Both the position numbers and the translations under genes were made by a program. The notes under the pieces are model-generated. The model was not told the DNA's origin. It was given only the letters and a program-made list of their open reading frames with translations, and did not search any database. Shown here in pieces: positions 47,761-55,383 of a stretch of 64,000 nt of DNA (position 1 is the stretch's first letter; each line of letters begins with the position of its first letter). The stretch is from Ilumatobacter fluminis (lineage in GTDB: Bacteria > Actinomycetota > Acidimicrobiia > Acidimicrobiales > Ilumatobacteraceae). The DNA lies in contig NZ_SOAU01000001.1 in assembly GCF_004364865.1 (NCBI RefSeq), forward strand, positions 1,426,001 through 1,490,000, given 5' to 3'.

Positions 47761-48567
47761 ATGACGATCGATGCCTGGGCGCAGCACCCCACGCTGCGGC
47801 ACGCGACCGACCCGATCTTCGACTCGCTCCGCCGGTGGACCCGCAGCGAGGCCCCGACCGAGGAGCTGCCGGTTTCGCTCACCGTCGGTGTGATGGACCA
47901 GGGCGGGGTCGACCAGGCACTCATCAGCGCCTGGTACAAGCCGAACGTCACGATGATCTCCAACGACGACGTCGCCGGGTTCGTCGAGCAGGCACCCGAT
48001 CGGCTCGTCGGCGTCGGCTCGGTCGACATCACCAAGCCGATGGACGCCGTGCGCGAGATCCGCCGCTGCGTCGACGAGCTCGGCTTCGCGGCCATCCGGG
48101 TGCTCCCGTGGCTGTGGGAGGTGCCGCCCACCGACGCCCGCTTCTACCCGATCTACGCCACGTGCGTGGAGCTCGACGTGCCCTTCTGCACCCAGATCGG
48201 CCACACCGGCCCGCTCATGTCGTCCGAGGTCGGGCGGCCGATCTACCTCGACCGGGTGGCGCTCGACTTCCCCGAGCTGCGCATCGTCGCCGGCCACATC
48301 GGCTACCCCTGGACCGACGAGGCAATCGCCGTCGCGACCAAGCACGAGAACGTCTTCATCGACACGTCTGCCTACACAGCGAAGCGGTACCCGTCGCAGC
48401 TCGTCGACTACCTGCGCTCCAATGGGCGCACCAAGGTCCTGTTCGGCACGAACTACCCGATGATCACGCCGGCCAAGTGTCTCGAACACCTCGACGACCT
48501 GGGTCTCGACGACGAGACCCGCCGGCTGTTCCTCCACGACAACGCCGCCCGCGTCTTCAAGCTCTGA
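47761..48567 (+). CDS. Amidohydrolase-2 family protein
   Basis: A 268-residue TIM-barrel metal-dependent hydrolase. MDQGGVDQALISAWYKPN, VGVGSVDITKPMDAVREIRRCVDELGFAAIRVLPWLWEVPPTDARFYPIYATCVELDVPFCTQIGHTGP, RIVAGHIGYPWTDEAIAVA and LFGTNYPMITPAKCLE correspond to the amidohydrolase_2 (ACMSD-like) landmarks, including the barrel His and the late Asp/Asn position. The usual N-terminal DxHxH is not obvious (MTIDAWAQH), so the metal site may be reduced. Decarboxylase or hydrolase function remains open. Confidence 0.85.
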   Translation: MTIDAWAQHPTLRHATDPIFDSLRRWTRSEAPTEELPVSLTVGVMDQGGVDQALISAWYKPNVTMISNDDVAGFVEQAPDRLVGVGSVDITKPMDAVREIRRCVDELGFAAIRVLPWLWEVPPTDARFYPIYATCVELDVPFCTQIGHTGPLMSSEVGRPIYLDRVALDFPELRIVAGHIGYPWTDEAIAVATKHENVFIDTSAYTAKRYPSQLVDYLRSNGRTKVLFGTNYPMITPAKCLEHLDDLGLDDETRRLFLHDNAARVFKL

Positions 48568-48598
48568 CGCGACCGGGAGCGTCGCTTAGGTTGGTCGC

Positions 48599-49315
48599 AT
48601 GCGGATCGACGTGATCGACCAGCCCGACGCCGAGGTGCCGGCCCGTCCGGCGGCGACGTTGGTGCTGGTGCGGGACGGCGACGGCGAACTCGAGGTGCTC
48701 ATGATCCATCGGGGCGCCGAGACCGCGTTCGGTGGGATGTGGGCGTTCCCCGGCGGCGGCATCGAGGACGACGACATCCCCGCCGGAACCGAGCCCGACC
48801 CGCTGCCGGCGGCCCGCCGTGCGGCGGTGCGCGAGACCCAGGAGGAGATCTCGCTGACGGTCGATCCCGACTCGCTCGTGTTCTGGAGCCACTGGCTCCC
48901 GCCGGGCAAGAACGCCCTCTCGCCGAAGCGGTACTCGACCTGGTTCTTCGTCGCGGAAGCGCACGACGGCCACGCCGACCACGTCATCGACGTCGACGGC
49001 AACGAGGTGCACGCCCACCAGTGGGTTCCACCGGCCGTCGCCCTCCACATGCAGGAACGCGGCGAGATCCTCATCGCCCCGCCCACCTACGTCACCCTCA
49101 CCCAACTCGCCCGCTACGGCGACGTGGTATCAGCACTGGCTGCCGCCGATCCTCGCTACTTCGCCACCCACATGCTGATGGACGGTGATACCCGGCTCTG
49201 CCTCTGGGAGGGCGACGCCGCGTACGGCCTCGACGACCACACGATCGACGGGCCTCGCCACCGGCTCGCGATGGACGAGGTCAACGGGTGGCGCTACTTC
49301 AACACCGTCGGGTGA
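48599..49315 (+). CDS. Nudix hydrolase (NUDT19-like)
   Basis: A 238-residue Nudix protein. RPAATLVLVRDGDGELEVLMIHRGAETAFGGMWAFPGGGIEDDD leads into a Nudix box whose loop is longer than usual, then REtQEEI (RAAVRETQEEI). The C-terminal part (FWSHWLPPGKNALSPKRYSTWFFVAEA...NEVHAHQWVPPAVALHMQERGEILIAPPTYVTL) matches the NUDT19/CoA-diphosphatase-like branch. It probably hydrolyses CoA derivatives or another nucleoside diphosphate compound. Confidence 0.88.
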   Translation: MRIDVIDQPDAEVPARPAATLVLVRDGDGELEVLMIHRGAETAFGGMWAFPGGGIEDDDIPAGTEPDPLPAARRAAVRETQEEISLTVDPDSLVFWSHWLPPGKNALSPKRYSTWFFVAEAHDGHADHVIDVDGNEVHAHQWVPPAVALHMQERGEILIAPPTYVTLTQLARYGDVVSALAAADPRYFATHMLMDGDTRLCLWEGDAAYGLDDHTIDGPRHRLAMDEVNGWRYFNTVG

Positions 49316-49329
49316 GGCAGAATCGTCCC

Positions 49330-49686
49330 ATGTCGACCGCGTCCATCCGCTCCCGCTGGTCGGTCGGATCGATCGACTCGGTCGCCTCGGTCGGATCCAT
49401 CCGTTCGCTGAACTCTGCAGGGTCGATCCTGTCGATCGGTTCGGCGGGTTCGATCCTCTCCATCGGTTCGGCCGGCTCGATCCTGTCGATCGGTTCGGCC
49501 GGCTCGATCCTGTCGATCGGTTCGGCCGGCGGCATCCTGAGCCACTGCACCGACGGCGAGATGCTGCACGCCAACGGGGAGCGGATGACCGCCGCCCAGG
49601 TCGTCCGACATGTCGCCGTGCTGGCCGCCGCCGGCGTCGCCGTGGCGGCGCTGGTGTCGGTGGCGGCCGAGCTCCTGACCGACTGA
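49330..49686 (+). CDS. Small protein with SIGSAGSIL nonapeptide repeats and a C-terminal hydrophobic segment
   Basis: A 118-residue protein from ATG 49330. Residues about 8-75 are tandem nonapeptides, SIGSAGSIL or variants (SVGSIDSVA, SVGSIRSLN), about seven units, encoded by 27-bp DNA repeats. The regular small/beta-branched pattern suggests a thin beta-solenoid or fibre. A short polar linker (HCTDGEMLHANGERMTAAQ) is followed by a hydrophobic segment (VVRHVAVLAAAGVAVAALVSVAAELL) that could anchor it in the membrane. I do not recognise a named family. It follows the Nudix gene by 14 bp. Confidence 0.7.
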   Translation: MSTASIRSRWSVGSIDSVASVGSIRSLNSAGSILSIGSAGSILSIGSAGSILSIGSAGSILSIGSAGGILSHCTDGEMLHANGERMTAAQVVRHVAVLAAAGVAVAALVSVAAELLTD

Positions 49687-49701
49687 GTCCGTTGCGGAGC
49701 C

Positions 49702-49761
49702 GGGGTCAGGTGATCTCCGGTAACGGCTCGTTCCTCGCCGTCACCTGCGACACCTGACCCC
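49702..49761 (+). repeat. 60-bp palindromic intergenic element, copy 2
   Basis: The same 60-bp length, orientation and centre as copy 1, with only a few differences (e.g. ACCTGCGAC for ACCGACGAC). It lies between the convergent nonapeptide-repeat and L,D-transpeptidase genes, so it may serve as their terminator. Confidence 0.85.
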
Positions 49762-49773
49762 ATGGGGGTGTCT

Positions 49774-50595
49774 TTAGCTGCGGAGGGAGTCGGTGGGGCC
49801 GATGGCGAAGTGGGGGTTCAGCCTCGGGTCGATGAGGCGAAGGGTGGCCACGAGGTCGTCGTACTGGAGCGACACGCAGCCGCTCGTCGGCTTCGGGACG
49901 CCGTTCGAGTAGTAGCTGTAGCGGTGCAGGAAGATCGCCGCCGCGTACGGGATCTCACCGGGCTCGTCGCCCGAGATCGGGTCGAGGTTGGCGCCGATCA
50001 CGGCGGCGTGCGAGTACGACTCGGTGATGCCGGCCAGCCATTCGTCGTCGGGACCGGGGCAGCGGTAGTCGTTCACCAGGTGCTGGTACCTCGCCGTGTT
50101 CTTGGTGGCACCCCAGCAGTCCTCCGGCTTCACGTCGCGGTAGGGGACCAGCACGCCGGGGTCGGCCGAGTTGCCGAACATCGAGAACACCTCGCCGTCC
50201 CACGCCGTCACCTCACCGAGCGGGAACACGCCGGCCGGCGTCGTCCCGTCGCCCGACCGCCGGTCGATCAGCGGCCGGGTGCCCGACCGTCCGTACATCG
50301 CATCCATCGCGCCCAACTGGCAGAGCCAGGTGCCACCCTCGCCGCGGGCGGCGACCTCGACCGTCCCGGTCGTGTCGCCCCAGTCGTCGGTCGCCATGAC
50401 GATGAACTGGTCGACGTCGGGATGGTCGGCCGAGAGCGCCTCGACCGTCGTCAGGTCGCACTCGGCGGCCGGGTCGTGCTGCACTCCGCGATCGGCCACT
50501 TCGGTCGCCTCGGCACCGGAGCCCGCCTCGAACGCATCGGTGACCGCTCCCCACACCGCGGCGATCGCAGCAACGACGAGGGCAACCAAGCGCAT
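49774..50595 (-). CDS. L,D-transpeptidase family protein (YkuD-like)
   Basis: A 273-residue exported protein. The N-terminal hydrophobic segment MRLVALVVAAIAAVWGAVTDA is a signal peptide or anchor. The core has QLGAMDAMYGRSGTRPLIDRRSGDGTTPAGVFPLGEV and the catalytic pattern IFLHRYSYYSNGVPKPTSGCVSLQYDDL, with Cys240 in TSGCVSL and a preceding His. The type resembles bacterial YkuD/ErfK enzymes that act on peptidoglycan. It may make 3-3 cross-links or attach molecules to the wall. Confidence 0.85.
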   Translation of the reverse strand: MRLVALVVAAIAAVWGAVTDAFEAGSGAEATEVADRGVQHDPAAECDLTTVEALSADHPDVDQFIVMATDDWGDTTGTVEVAARGEGGTWLCQLGAMDAMYGRSGTRPLIDRRSGDGTTPAGVFPLGEVTAWDGEVFSMFGNSADPGVLVPYRDVKPEDCWGATKNTARYQHLVNDYRCPGPDDEWLAGITESYSHAAVIGANLDPISGDEPGEIPYAAAIFLHRYSYYSNGVPKPTSGCVSLQYDDLVATLRLIDPRLNPHFAIGPTDSLRS

Positions 50596-50691
50596 CCGCC
50601 CAGCCTACGGACCGAAGCCTCACGACCCGGGTCGCCCGCGAAACGAGTCTGACTCGGCCCGGCTCCGGCGACGGTGCTACACAGCACCTCT

Positions 50692-52311
50692 ATGGGGAAT
50701 GTGGGGAACTGGAATTTCGCTGATCTGTGGGAGGTCGTCGCCGACGAGCTGCCCGACGCACCGGCCGCGATCCACGGTGATCGACGGATCACCTGGGCCG
50801 ACTTCGACCGACGTGCCGACGGCGTCGCCAAGACGCTGCTCGACGCCGGACTCGAACGGCAGCAGGCGTTCGCGCAGTACCTCTACAACTGTCCCGAGTA
50901 CATGGAGTCGATGTTCGCCGGCTTCAAGGGAGCGTTCGTCCCGGTCAACACGAACTACCGCTACACCGCCGACGAGCTGCTCTACCTGTGGGACAACGCG
51001 GACGCCGGCGCCGTCGTGTTCCACGGCTGCTTCGTCGACACGATCGACCCGATTCGCGAGCAACTCCCGAAGGTGAAGGTCTGGCTCTGGGTCGACGACG
51101 GATCGGGCCCGTGCCCCGACTGGGCCATGCCGTACGAGGACGCCGCCGCATCGGCCACCGAGCGCACGATCCCCGACTGGGGACGCACCGGCGACGATCT
51201 CAACATGCTCTACACCGGCGGCACGACCGGCATGCCGAAAGGCGTCATGTGGCGCCAGGACGATCTCGCCGTCGTGCTCACCGCGACCCTCGGCAACCCA
51301 CTCTCCGACGAGGGATCGGCCGCCGACCGGCGCGGCACCTACAACCAGCCGGGACGCAGCTTCCTGCCGGCGTGCCCGCAGATGCACGGCACCGGCAACT
51401 TCCCCGGCCTGTCGGCACTGACCGATGGCGGCTGCATCGTGACCCTCACCGACCGCCACTTCGACCCGGTCGAACTGCTCGACACGATCGAACGCGAAGG
51501 TGTCAACGTCATCTCGATCGTCGGCGACGCGTTCGGTAAGCCGATCCTCAAGGCGCTCGACGCCAACCGCGGGCGCTGGAACCTCGCCAGCCTCGTCGGC
51601 ATCACCTCGAGCGGCGTGATGTGGTCGAAGGAAGTGAAGCAGGGCCTGCTCGACCACCACCCCAACATGCTCCTGCTCGACGCCTTCTCCTCGAGCGAGG
51701 CGCTCGGTATGGGCTCGTCGATCTCGGGCATGGGCCAGACCGCCGAGACCGCCAAGTTCGAACTCACCGAGAACTCGATCGTCATCGACGAGAACGACGA
51801 ACCGATCGCCGCCGGTTCGGGCGAGATCGGCCGCCTGGCCGTCGGCGGTCGTCAGCCACTCGGCTACTACAAGGACCCGGAGAAGTCGGCCCGTACCTTC
51901 CTCCACATCAACGGTGGGCGGTACTCGTGCCCGGGCGACTTCGCCACCGTCGAGGACGACGGCACGATCACCCTGCTCGGCCGCGGCTCGGTGTGCATCA
52001 ACACCGGTGGCGAGAAGGTCTTCCCCGAGGAAGTCGAAGAGGCTTTGAAGCGGCACCCGGCGGTGCTCGACGCCGTGGTCGTCGGCGTGCCCGACGAGAA
52101 GTTCGGTGAGGCCGTCACCGGCGTGGTCGAACCCCGCGAGGGCGAGTCGATCGACGAGTCGGCGCTGATCGCGCACGTCCGCGAAACCCTCGCCGCCTAC
52201 AAGAGCCCGAAGCGGATCGTCGTCGTCGACACGATCGGCCGGGCCCCCAACGGCAAGGTCGACTACAAGCGCCTCAAGGCCGAAGCCACCGAAACCCTCG
52301 GGGTCTCGTAG
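50692..52311 (+). CDS. Acyl-CoA synthetase (FadD-like)
   Basis: A 539-residue ANL ligase. NFADLWEVVADELPDAPAAIHGDRRITWADFDRRADGVAKTLLDAG is the usual start. The P-loop is MLYTGGTTGMPKGVMWR. LLDAFSSSEALGMGSS replaces the YGxTE motif, DPEKSARTFLHINGGRYSCPGDFATVEDDG holds the hinge Asp, and LGRGSVCINTGGEKVFPEEVEEALKRHP and PNGKVDYKRLK complete the domain. The GGEKVFPEEVE form is common in actinobacterial steroid/fatty acyl-CoA synthetases such as FadD19-like enzymes. It activates a fatty or sterol-derived acid. GTG 50674 is an alternative start. Confidence 0.9.
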   Translation: MGNVGNWNFADLWEVVADELPDAPAAIHGDRRITWADFDRRADGVAKTLLDAGLERQQAFAQYLYNCPEYMESMFAGFKGAFVPVNTNYRYTADELLYLWDNADAGAVVFHGCFVDTIDPIREQLPKVKVWLWVDDGSGPCPDWAMPYEDAAASATERTIPDWGRTGDDLNMLYTGGTTGMPKGVMWRQDDLAVVLTATLGNPLSDEGSAADRRGTYNQPGRSFLPACPQMHGTGNFPGLSALTDGGCIVTLTDRHFDPVELLDTIEREGVNVISIVGDAFGKPILKALDANRGRWNLASLVGITSSGVMWSKEVKQGLLDHHPNMLLLDAFSSSEALGMGSSISGMGQTAETAKFELTENSIVIDENDEPIAAGSGEIGRLAVGGRQPLGYYKDPEKSARTFLHINGGRYSCPGDFATVEDDGTITLLGRGSVCINTGGEKVFPEEVEEALKRHPAVLDAVVVGVPDEKFGEAVTGVVEPREGESIDESALIAHVRETLAAYKSPKRIVVVDTIGRAPNGKVDYKRLKAEATETLGVS

Positions 52312-52322
52312 TCACTGCGAGC

Positions 52323-52382
52323 CGGGTCGGGTGATCTCCGGAAACGTCGACTCCGTCGCCGTTCCCTACGACACCCGACCCG
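52323..52382 (+). repeat. 60-bp palindromic intergenic element, copy 3
   Basis: Ends CGGGTCGGGTG / CACCCGACCCG with centre GGAAACGTCGACTCCGTCGC (subtype B). It contains the stop codon (52366-52368) and last codons of the WYL regulator gene. Copy 4 is its reverse complement at 58 of 60 positions. Confidence 0.88.
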
Positions 52383-53340
52383 TGTTGGTGGACAGGTTGC
52401 GCACGGCGTCGGTGAGCCTCGTCCTGACCTCGGGCGGAGCGTCGACCACGTCGACGGTGAAGCTGGTCGCGAGGATCGCGACCATGCCGGCGAGCCACTC
52501 GAGCGATTCTGCCGTCAAGCGCATCCTCGTCCGCCCGTCGGGCTGGGCGGTGAGGTCGCCTCGGAACCAGTGCGCCAGCCGATCGATCTCGTCGGGCTGA
52601 CCACCGAGCACGACGACCGCCTCGTGCTGTTCGGTCACCGCCCGGAGGCCGGCCGCCACGAAATCAGCGGCACTCTCCCCGGGCAGCGCCAGCTCGTCGA
52701 AGCGAGCCCCGGCCAGCTGCGGCTCGACCATCCGGTCGACCCGGAAGGTCCGCCAGTCCTCGCGGCGGCAATCCCACGCCACGAGATACCAGCGATGTCC
52801 GACCGACACGAGCTGGTACGGACGGACGAGACGGCTCGACTCCTCACCGTCCTTGCGGGTGTACCCGAACCGCACCTCCTCGCGGTCACGGCACCCCTGC
52901 GCGAGCACCGTCAACCACGCCGCCCGCACCGTCTGCTGCGGCACCCACCGCAACACCTCCACGTTCGAGTGGAGGGCGTCCACCCGCCGGCGCAACCGAT
53001 CGGGCAACACCTGATCGAGCTTCGCAAGCAACCGCACCGTCGTCTCGTCGATGCCCTCGATCGATGCACCTGCAGCAGCCCGCAGCCCGACCGACAAGGC
53101 AACGGCCTCGTCCTCGTCGACCAACAACGGCGGCACCGCCGCCCCGGCAGCCAGCTGATACCCACCGTCGACGCCCGGCGCCGCATCGACCCGGTACCCC
53201 AACTCGCGCAACCGGTCGACATCGCGCCGCACCGTCCGCGCGCTCACCCCGAGACGATCGGCGAGCTCGATACCCGACCAGAAGCGGTGGGTCTGGAGCA
53301 AGGCCAACAGGGCGAGCGTGCGGGCGGTCGGGTCGCTCAT
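52366..53340 (-). CDS. HTH-WYL transcriptional regulator (YafY-like)
   Basis: A 324-residue regulator from ATG 53340. The N-terminal HTH is RTLALLALLQTHRFWSGIELADRLGVSARTVRRDVDRLRELGYRVDAAPGVDGGYQLAAG, the HTH_11/DeoR type. The WYL domain is VRFGYTRKDGEESSRLVRPYQLVSVGHRWYLVAWDCRREDWRTFRVDRM, and a WCX-like C-terminus follows. Its start overlaps the ABC permease stop (ATGA), so the regulator is in the exporter operon it probably controls. The final residues (GRVS) and stop come from the 60-bp palindromic element. Confidence 0.9.
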   Translation of the reverse strand: MSDPTARTLALLALLQTHRFWSGIELADRLGVSARTVRRDVDRLRELGYRVDAAPGVDGGYQLAAGAAVPPLLVDEDEAVALSVGLRAAAGASIEGIDETTVRLLAKLDQVLPDRLRRRVDALHSNVEVLRWVPQQTVRAAWLTVLAQGCRDREEVRFGYTRKDGEESSRLVRPYQLVSVGHRWYLVAWDCRREDWRTFRVDRMVEPQLAGARFDELALPGESAADFVAAGLRAVTEQHEAVVVLGGQPDEIDRLAHWFRGDLTAQPDGRTRMRLTAESLEWLAGMVAILATSFTVDVVDAPPEVRTRLTDAVRNLSTNTGRVS

Positions 53341-54140
53341 CCGCGGCGCACCCTCCCTCGCAACGCCGCCATGCACATCGACATGCTCAGCGCACCGACG
53401 GCGACGATCGCCACCACGGCCCACAACACGTCGACCGTCCAGCCGTCGATCGCCAGCGCACGCATCCCCTCGAGGATGTACGTGACCGGGTTGAACGTCG
53501 CAACGACGTCGAGCCAACCCGACAACTGCTCACGAGGGACGTACGACGTCGTCAGGAACAGGAACGGGAAGAACAGCAGGAACATCGACTGCACCGCCGC
53601 CGGATTGCCCGTCTTGAGCGCCACCGCATAGCCGAACCCGGCGAACGCCAGGCTCCAGAACGCCGCCGCCGAGATGAACACGACGACGCCGATCACCCCC
53701 GTCTCGAAGCCGGCACCGAGGATCAGCCCGAGCACGAGGATCGGCACGGTCAGGCACGCGGCGACGAACACGTCGGCGACGAGATGACCGAGCAGGATCG
53801 CGCTCCGCTTCATCGGCGTCATCAGCAGTCGGTCGAAGTAGCCGTTCTGCACGTCGAGCACCAGGGCAGGCGCTCGCGACACACCGGTCACTCCGAGCAG
53901 GATCGCGGTCGGCATCTGGAACGCCGTGTAGTCGAACCCGCCGATCGCTCCCTCGGTCAGTCGTTCGAGCGTGGCGATGTTCACCACGAAGAAGAAGATC
54001 GCGATGAACACCGGCGGGATGACCGCCTCGAGGTCGCGTGGCACGGCCCGCAGAGCGCGGCCCGCGATGGTCGTCACGTCGTGCACGAATCCGGTCGGTC
54101 GGGCACGGATGGTGGACGGGGTCGTCGAGATCGCGGTCAT
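53337..54140 (-). CDS. ABC-2 type transporter permease (DrrB-like)
   Basis: A 267-residue, six-helix membrane protein from ATG 54140. RDLEAVIPPVFIAIFFFVVNIATLERL, GFDYTAFQMPTAILLGVTGVSRAPALVLDVQNGYFDRLLMTPMKRSAILLGHLVADV and FLLFFPFLFLTTSYVPREQLSGWLDVVATFNPVTYILEGMRAL carry the ABC-2 'NPvty' pattern. Together with the ATPase it forms a daunorubicin-resistance-type exporter for lipophilic compounds. Confidence 0.9.
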   Translation of the reverse strand: MTAISTTPSTIRARPTGFVHDVTTIAGRALRAVPRDLEAVIPPVFIAIFFFVVNIATLERLTEGAIGGFDYTAFQMPTAILLGVTGVSRAPALVLDVQNGYFDRLLMTPMKRSAILLGHLVADVFVAACLTVPILVLGLILGAGFETGVIGVVVFISAAAFWSLAFAGFGYAVALKTGNPAAVQSMFLLFFPFLFLTTSYVPREQLSGWLDVVATFNPVTYILEGMRALAIDGWTVDVLWAVVAIVAVGALSMSMCMAALRGRVRRG

Positions 54141-55177
54141 CGCGCCGCTCCTTCCTGCTCGTCGTGTGCGTGCTCGAACTCGTCGTGCTGCATCCGGTTG
54201 CCGGTCATCTCGAGGAACACGTCGTCGAGCGTCGGCGTGCGCAGCGTGAGGTCGCGCAACTCGACCCCGGCGTCGGCCAGCGCCACGGCGACCGGACCGA
54301 CCTTGGCGGCACCGTGCGTCGTGGCGAGCACCAACTCGCCGTCGGTCGCGTCGACTACCTCGAGATCGTCGATCGACTCGACCGCTGCCACCGCATCGGA
54401 CGCGGCCCCGTCGATGCGGGCGATCACCAGGTCGGCGCCGACCTGTCGCTTCAGTTCGGCCGGCGTGCCTTCGGCCACCAGACGGCCACCGTCGATGATG
54501 CCGACCCGATGGGCCAACACGTCGGCCTCCTCCAGGTACTGGGTGGTGAGCAGGATCGTCATGCCCAGCTGTTCGTTCAACGTTCGCACCTCGTCCCACA
54601 CCCTCGCCCGGCTCACCGGGTCGAGGCCGGTGGTCGGCTCGTCGAGGAACAACACGTCGGGGTTGTGTACCAGCGCCGCTGCCAGATCGAGCCGGCGGCG
54701 CATCCCGCCCGAGTAGGTACCGATCGGACGCTCGATCGCCTCGCCCAGATCGATCATCTGCGTCAGGTCGGCGACGCGTCGGTCGACCTCGTCGCGGTGC
54801 AACCCGTAGAGGCGGCCCTGCAGTCGGAGCAACTCGATGCCGGACTGCTTCGGGTCGAGCGCAGCCTCCTGGAGCGCCGCTCCGATGCGGAGGCGGACCT
54901 CGTTCGGCTGCTCGGTGACGTCGAAGCCGGCCACGGTGGCCGAACCGCCCGTCGGCCCGAGCAGGGTGCAGAGCATGCGGACGGTCGTCGACTTGCCGGC
55001 ACCGTTGGGGCCGAGCAAGCCGTAGATCTCGCCGGTCCGGATCTCGAGATCGATCCCGGCGACGGCGTCGAACTCGCCGAAGCGTCGAGCGAGCCCGCTG
55101 GTGGTGATGGCGGCAGTGCCTGGTGGCGCCGCCGACGGGGACTGCTGGGTGGTGGTGTGCATGTCCACATCGTCCAC
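54137..55177 (-). CDS. ABC transporter ATP-binding protein (DrrA-like)
   Basis: A 346-residue ATPase from GTG 55177 (ATG 55162 possible). Walker A is LLGPNGAGKSTTVRML, the signature is YSGGMRRRLDLAAALVH, Walker B is VLFLDEPTTGLDP, the switch region is TILLTTQYLEEADVLAHR, and the C-terminal DrrA-type extension ends TLDDVFLEMTGNRM. It powers the adjacent permease. The three genes ATPase-permease-WYL overlap by 4 bp each. Elements 3 and 4 of the 60-bp family bracket the operon. Confidence 0.93.
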   Translation of the reverse strand: MDDVDMHTTTQQSPSAAPPGTAAITTSGLARRFGEFDAVAGIDLEIRTGEIYGLLGPNGAGKSTTVRMLCTLLGPTGGSATVAGFDVTEQPNEVRLRIGAALQEAALDPKQSGIELLRLQGRLYGLHRDEVDRRVADLTQMIDLGEAIERPIGTYSGGMRRRLDLAAALVHNPDVLFLDEPTTGLDPVSRARVWDEVRTLNEQLGMTILLTTQYLEEADVLAHRVGIIDGGRLVAEGTPAELKRQVGADLVIARIDGAASDAVAAVESIDDLEVVDATDGELVLATTHGAAKVGPVAVALADAGVELRDLTLRTPTLDDVFLEMTGNRMQHDEFEHAHDEQEGAAR

Positions 55178-55215
55178 CCTATTGCGGCCAGATCATGACC
55201 GTGATCAAGAAGAAC

Positions 55216-55275
55216 CGGGTCGGGTGTCGTCGGGAACGGCGACGGAGTCGACGTTTCCGGAGATCACCCGACTCC
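55216..55275 (-). repeat. 60-bp palindromic intergenic element, copy 4
   Basis: The reverse complement of copy 3 with 2 mismatches over 60 bp. It lies upstream of the ABC operon, 39 bp from the ATPase start. Confidence 0.88.
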
Positions 55276-55294
55276 GGTGATGACGGTGCGAGCG

Positions 55295-55358
55295 CGGGTC
55301 GGGTGATCTCCCGAAACGCCTCGGCTGCGCCTCGGCGTTCCGTCCGACACCCGACCCG
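55295..55358 (+). repeat. Palindromic intergenic element, copy 5 (64 bp)
   Basis: Ends CGGGTCGGGTG / CACCCGACCCG with a different centre (CGCCTCGGCTGCGCCTCGGC). It lies 19 bp from copy 4 and 26 bp from the proS stop, so it could terminate proS. Confidence 0.82.
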
Positions 55359-55383
55359 GCTGAGTGATGCGCCGCGGCGGGGG

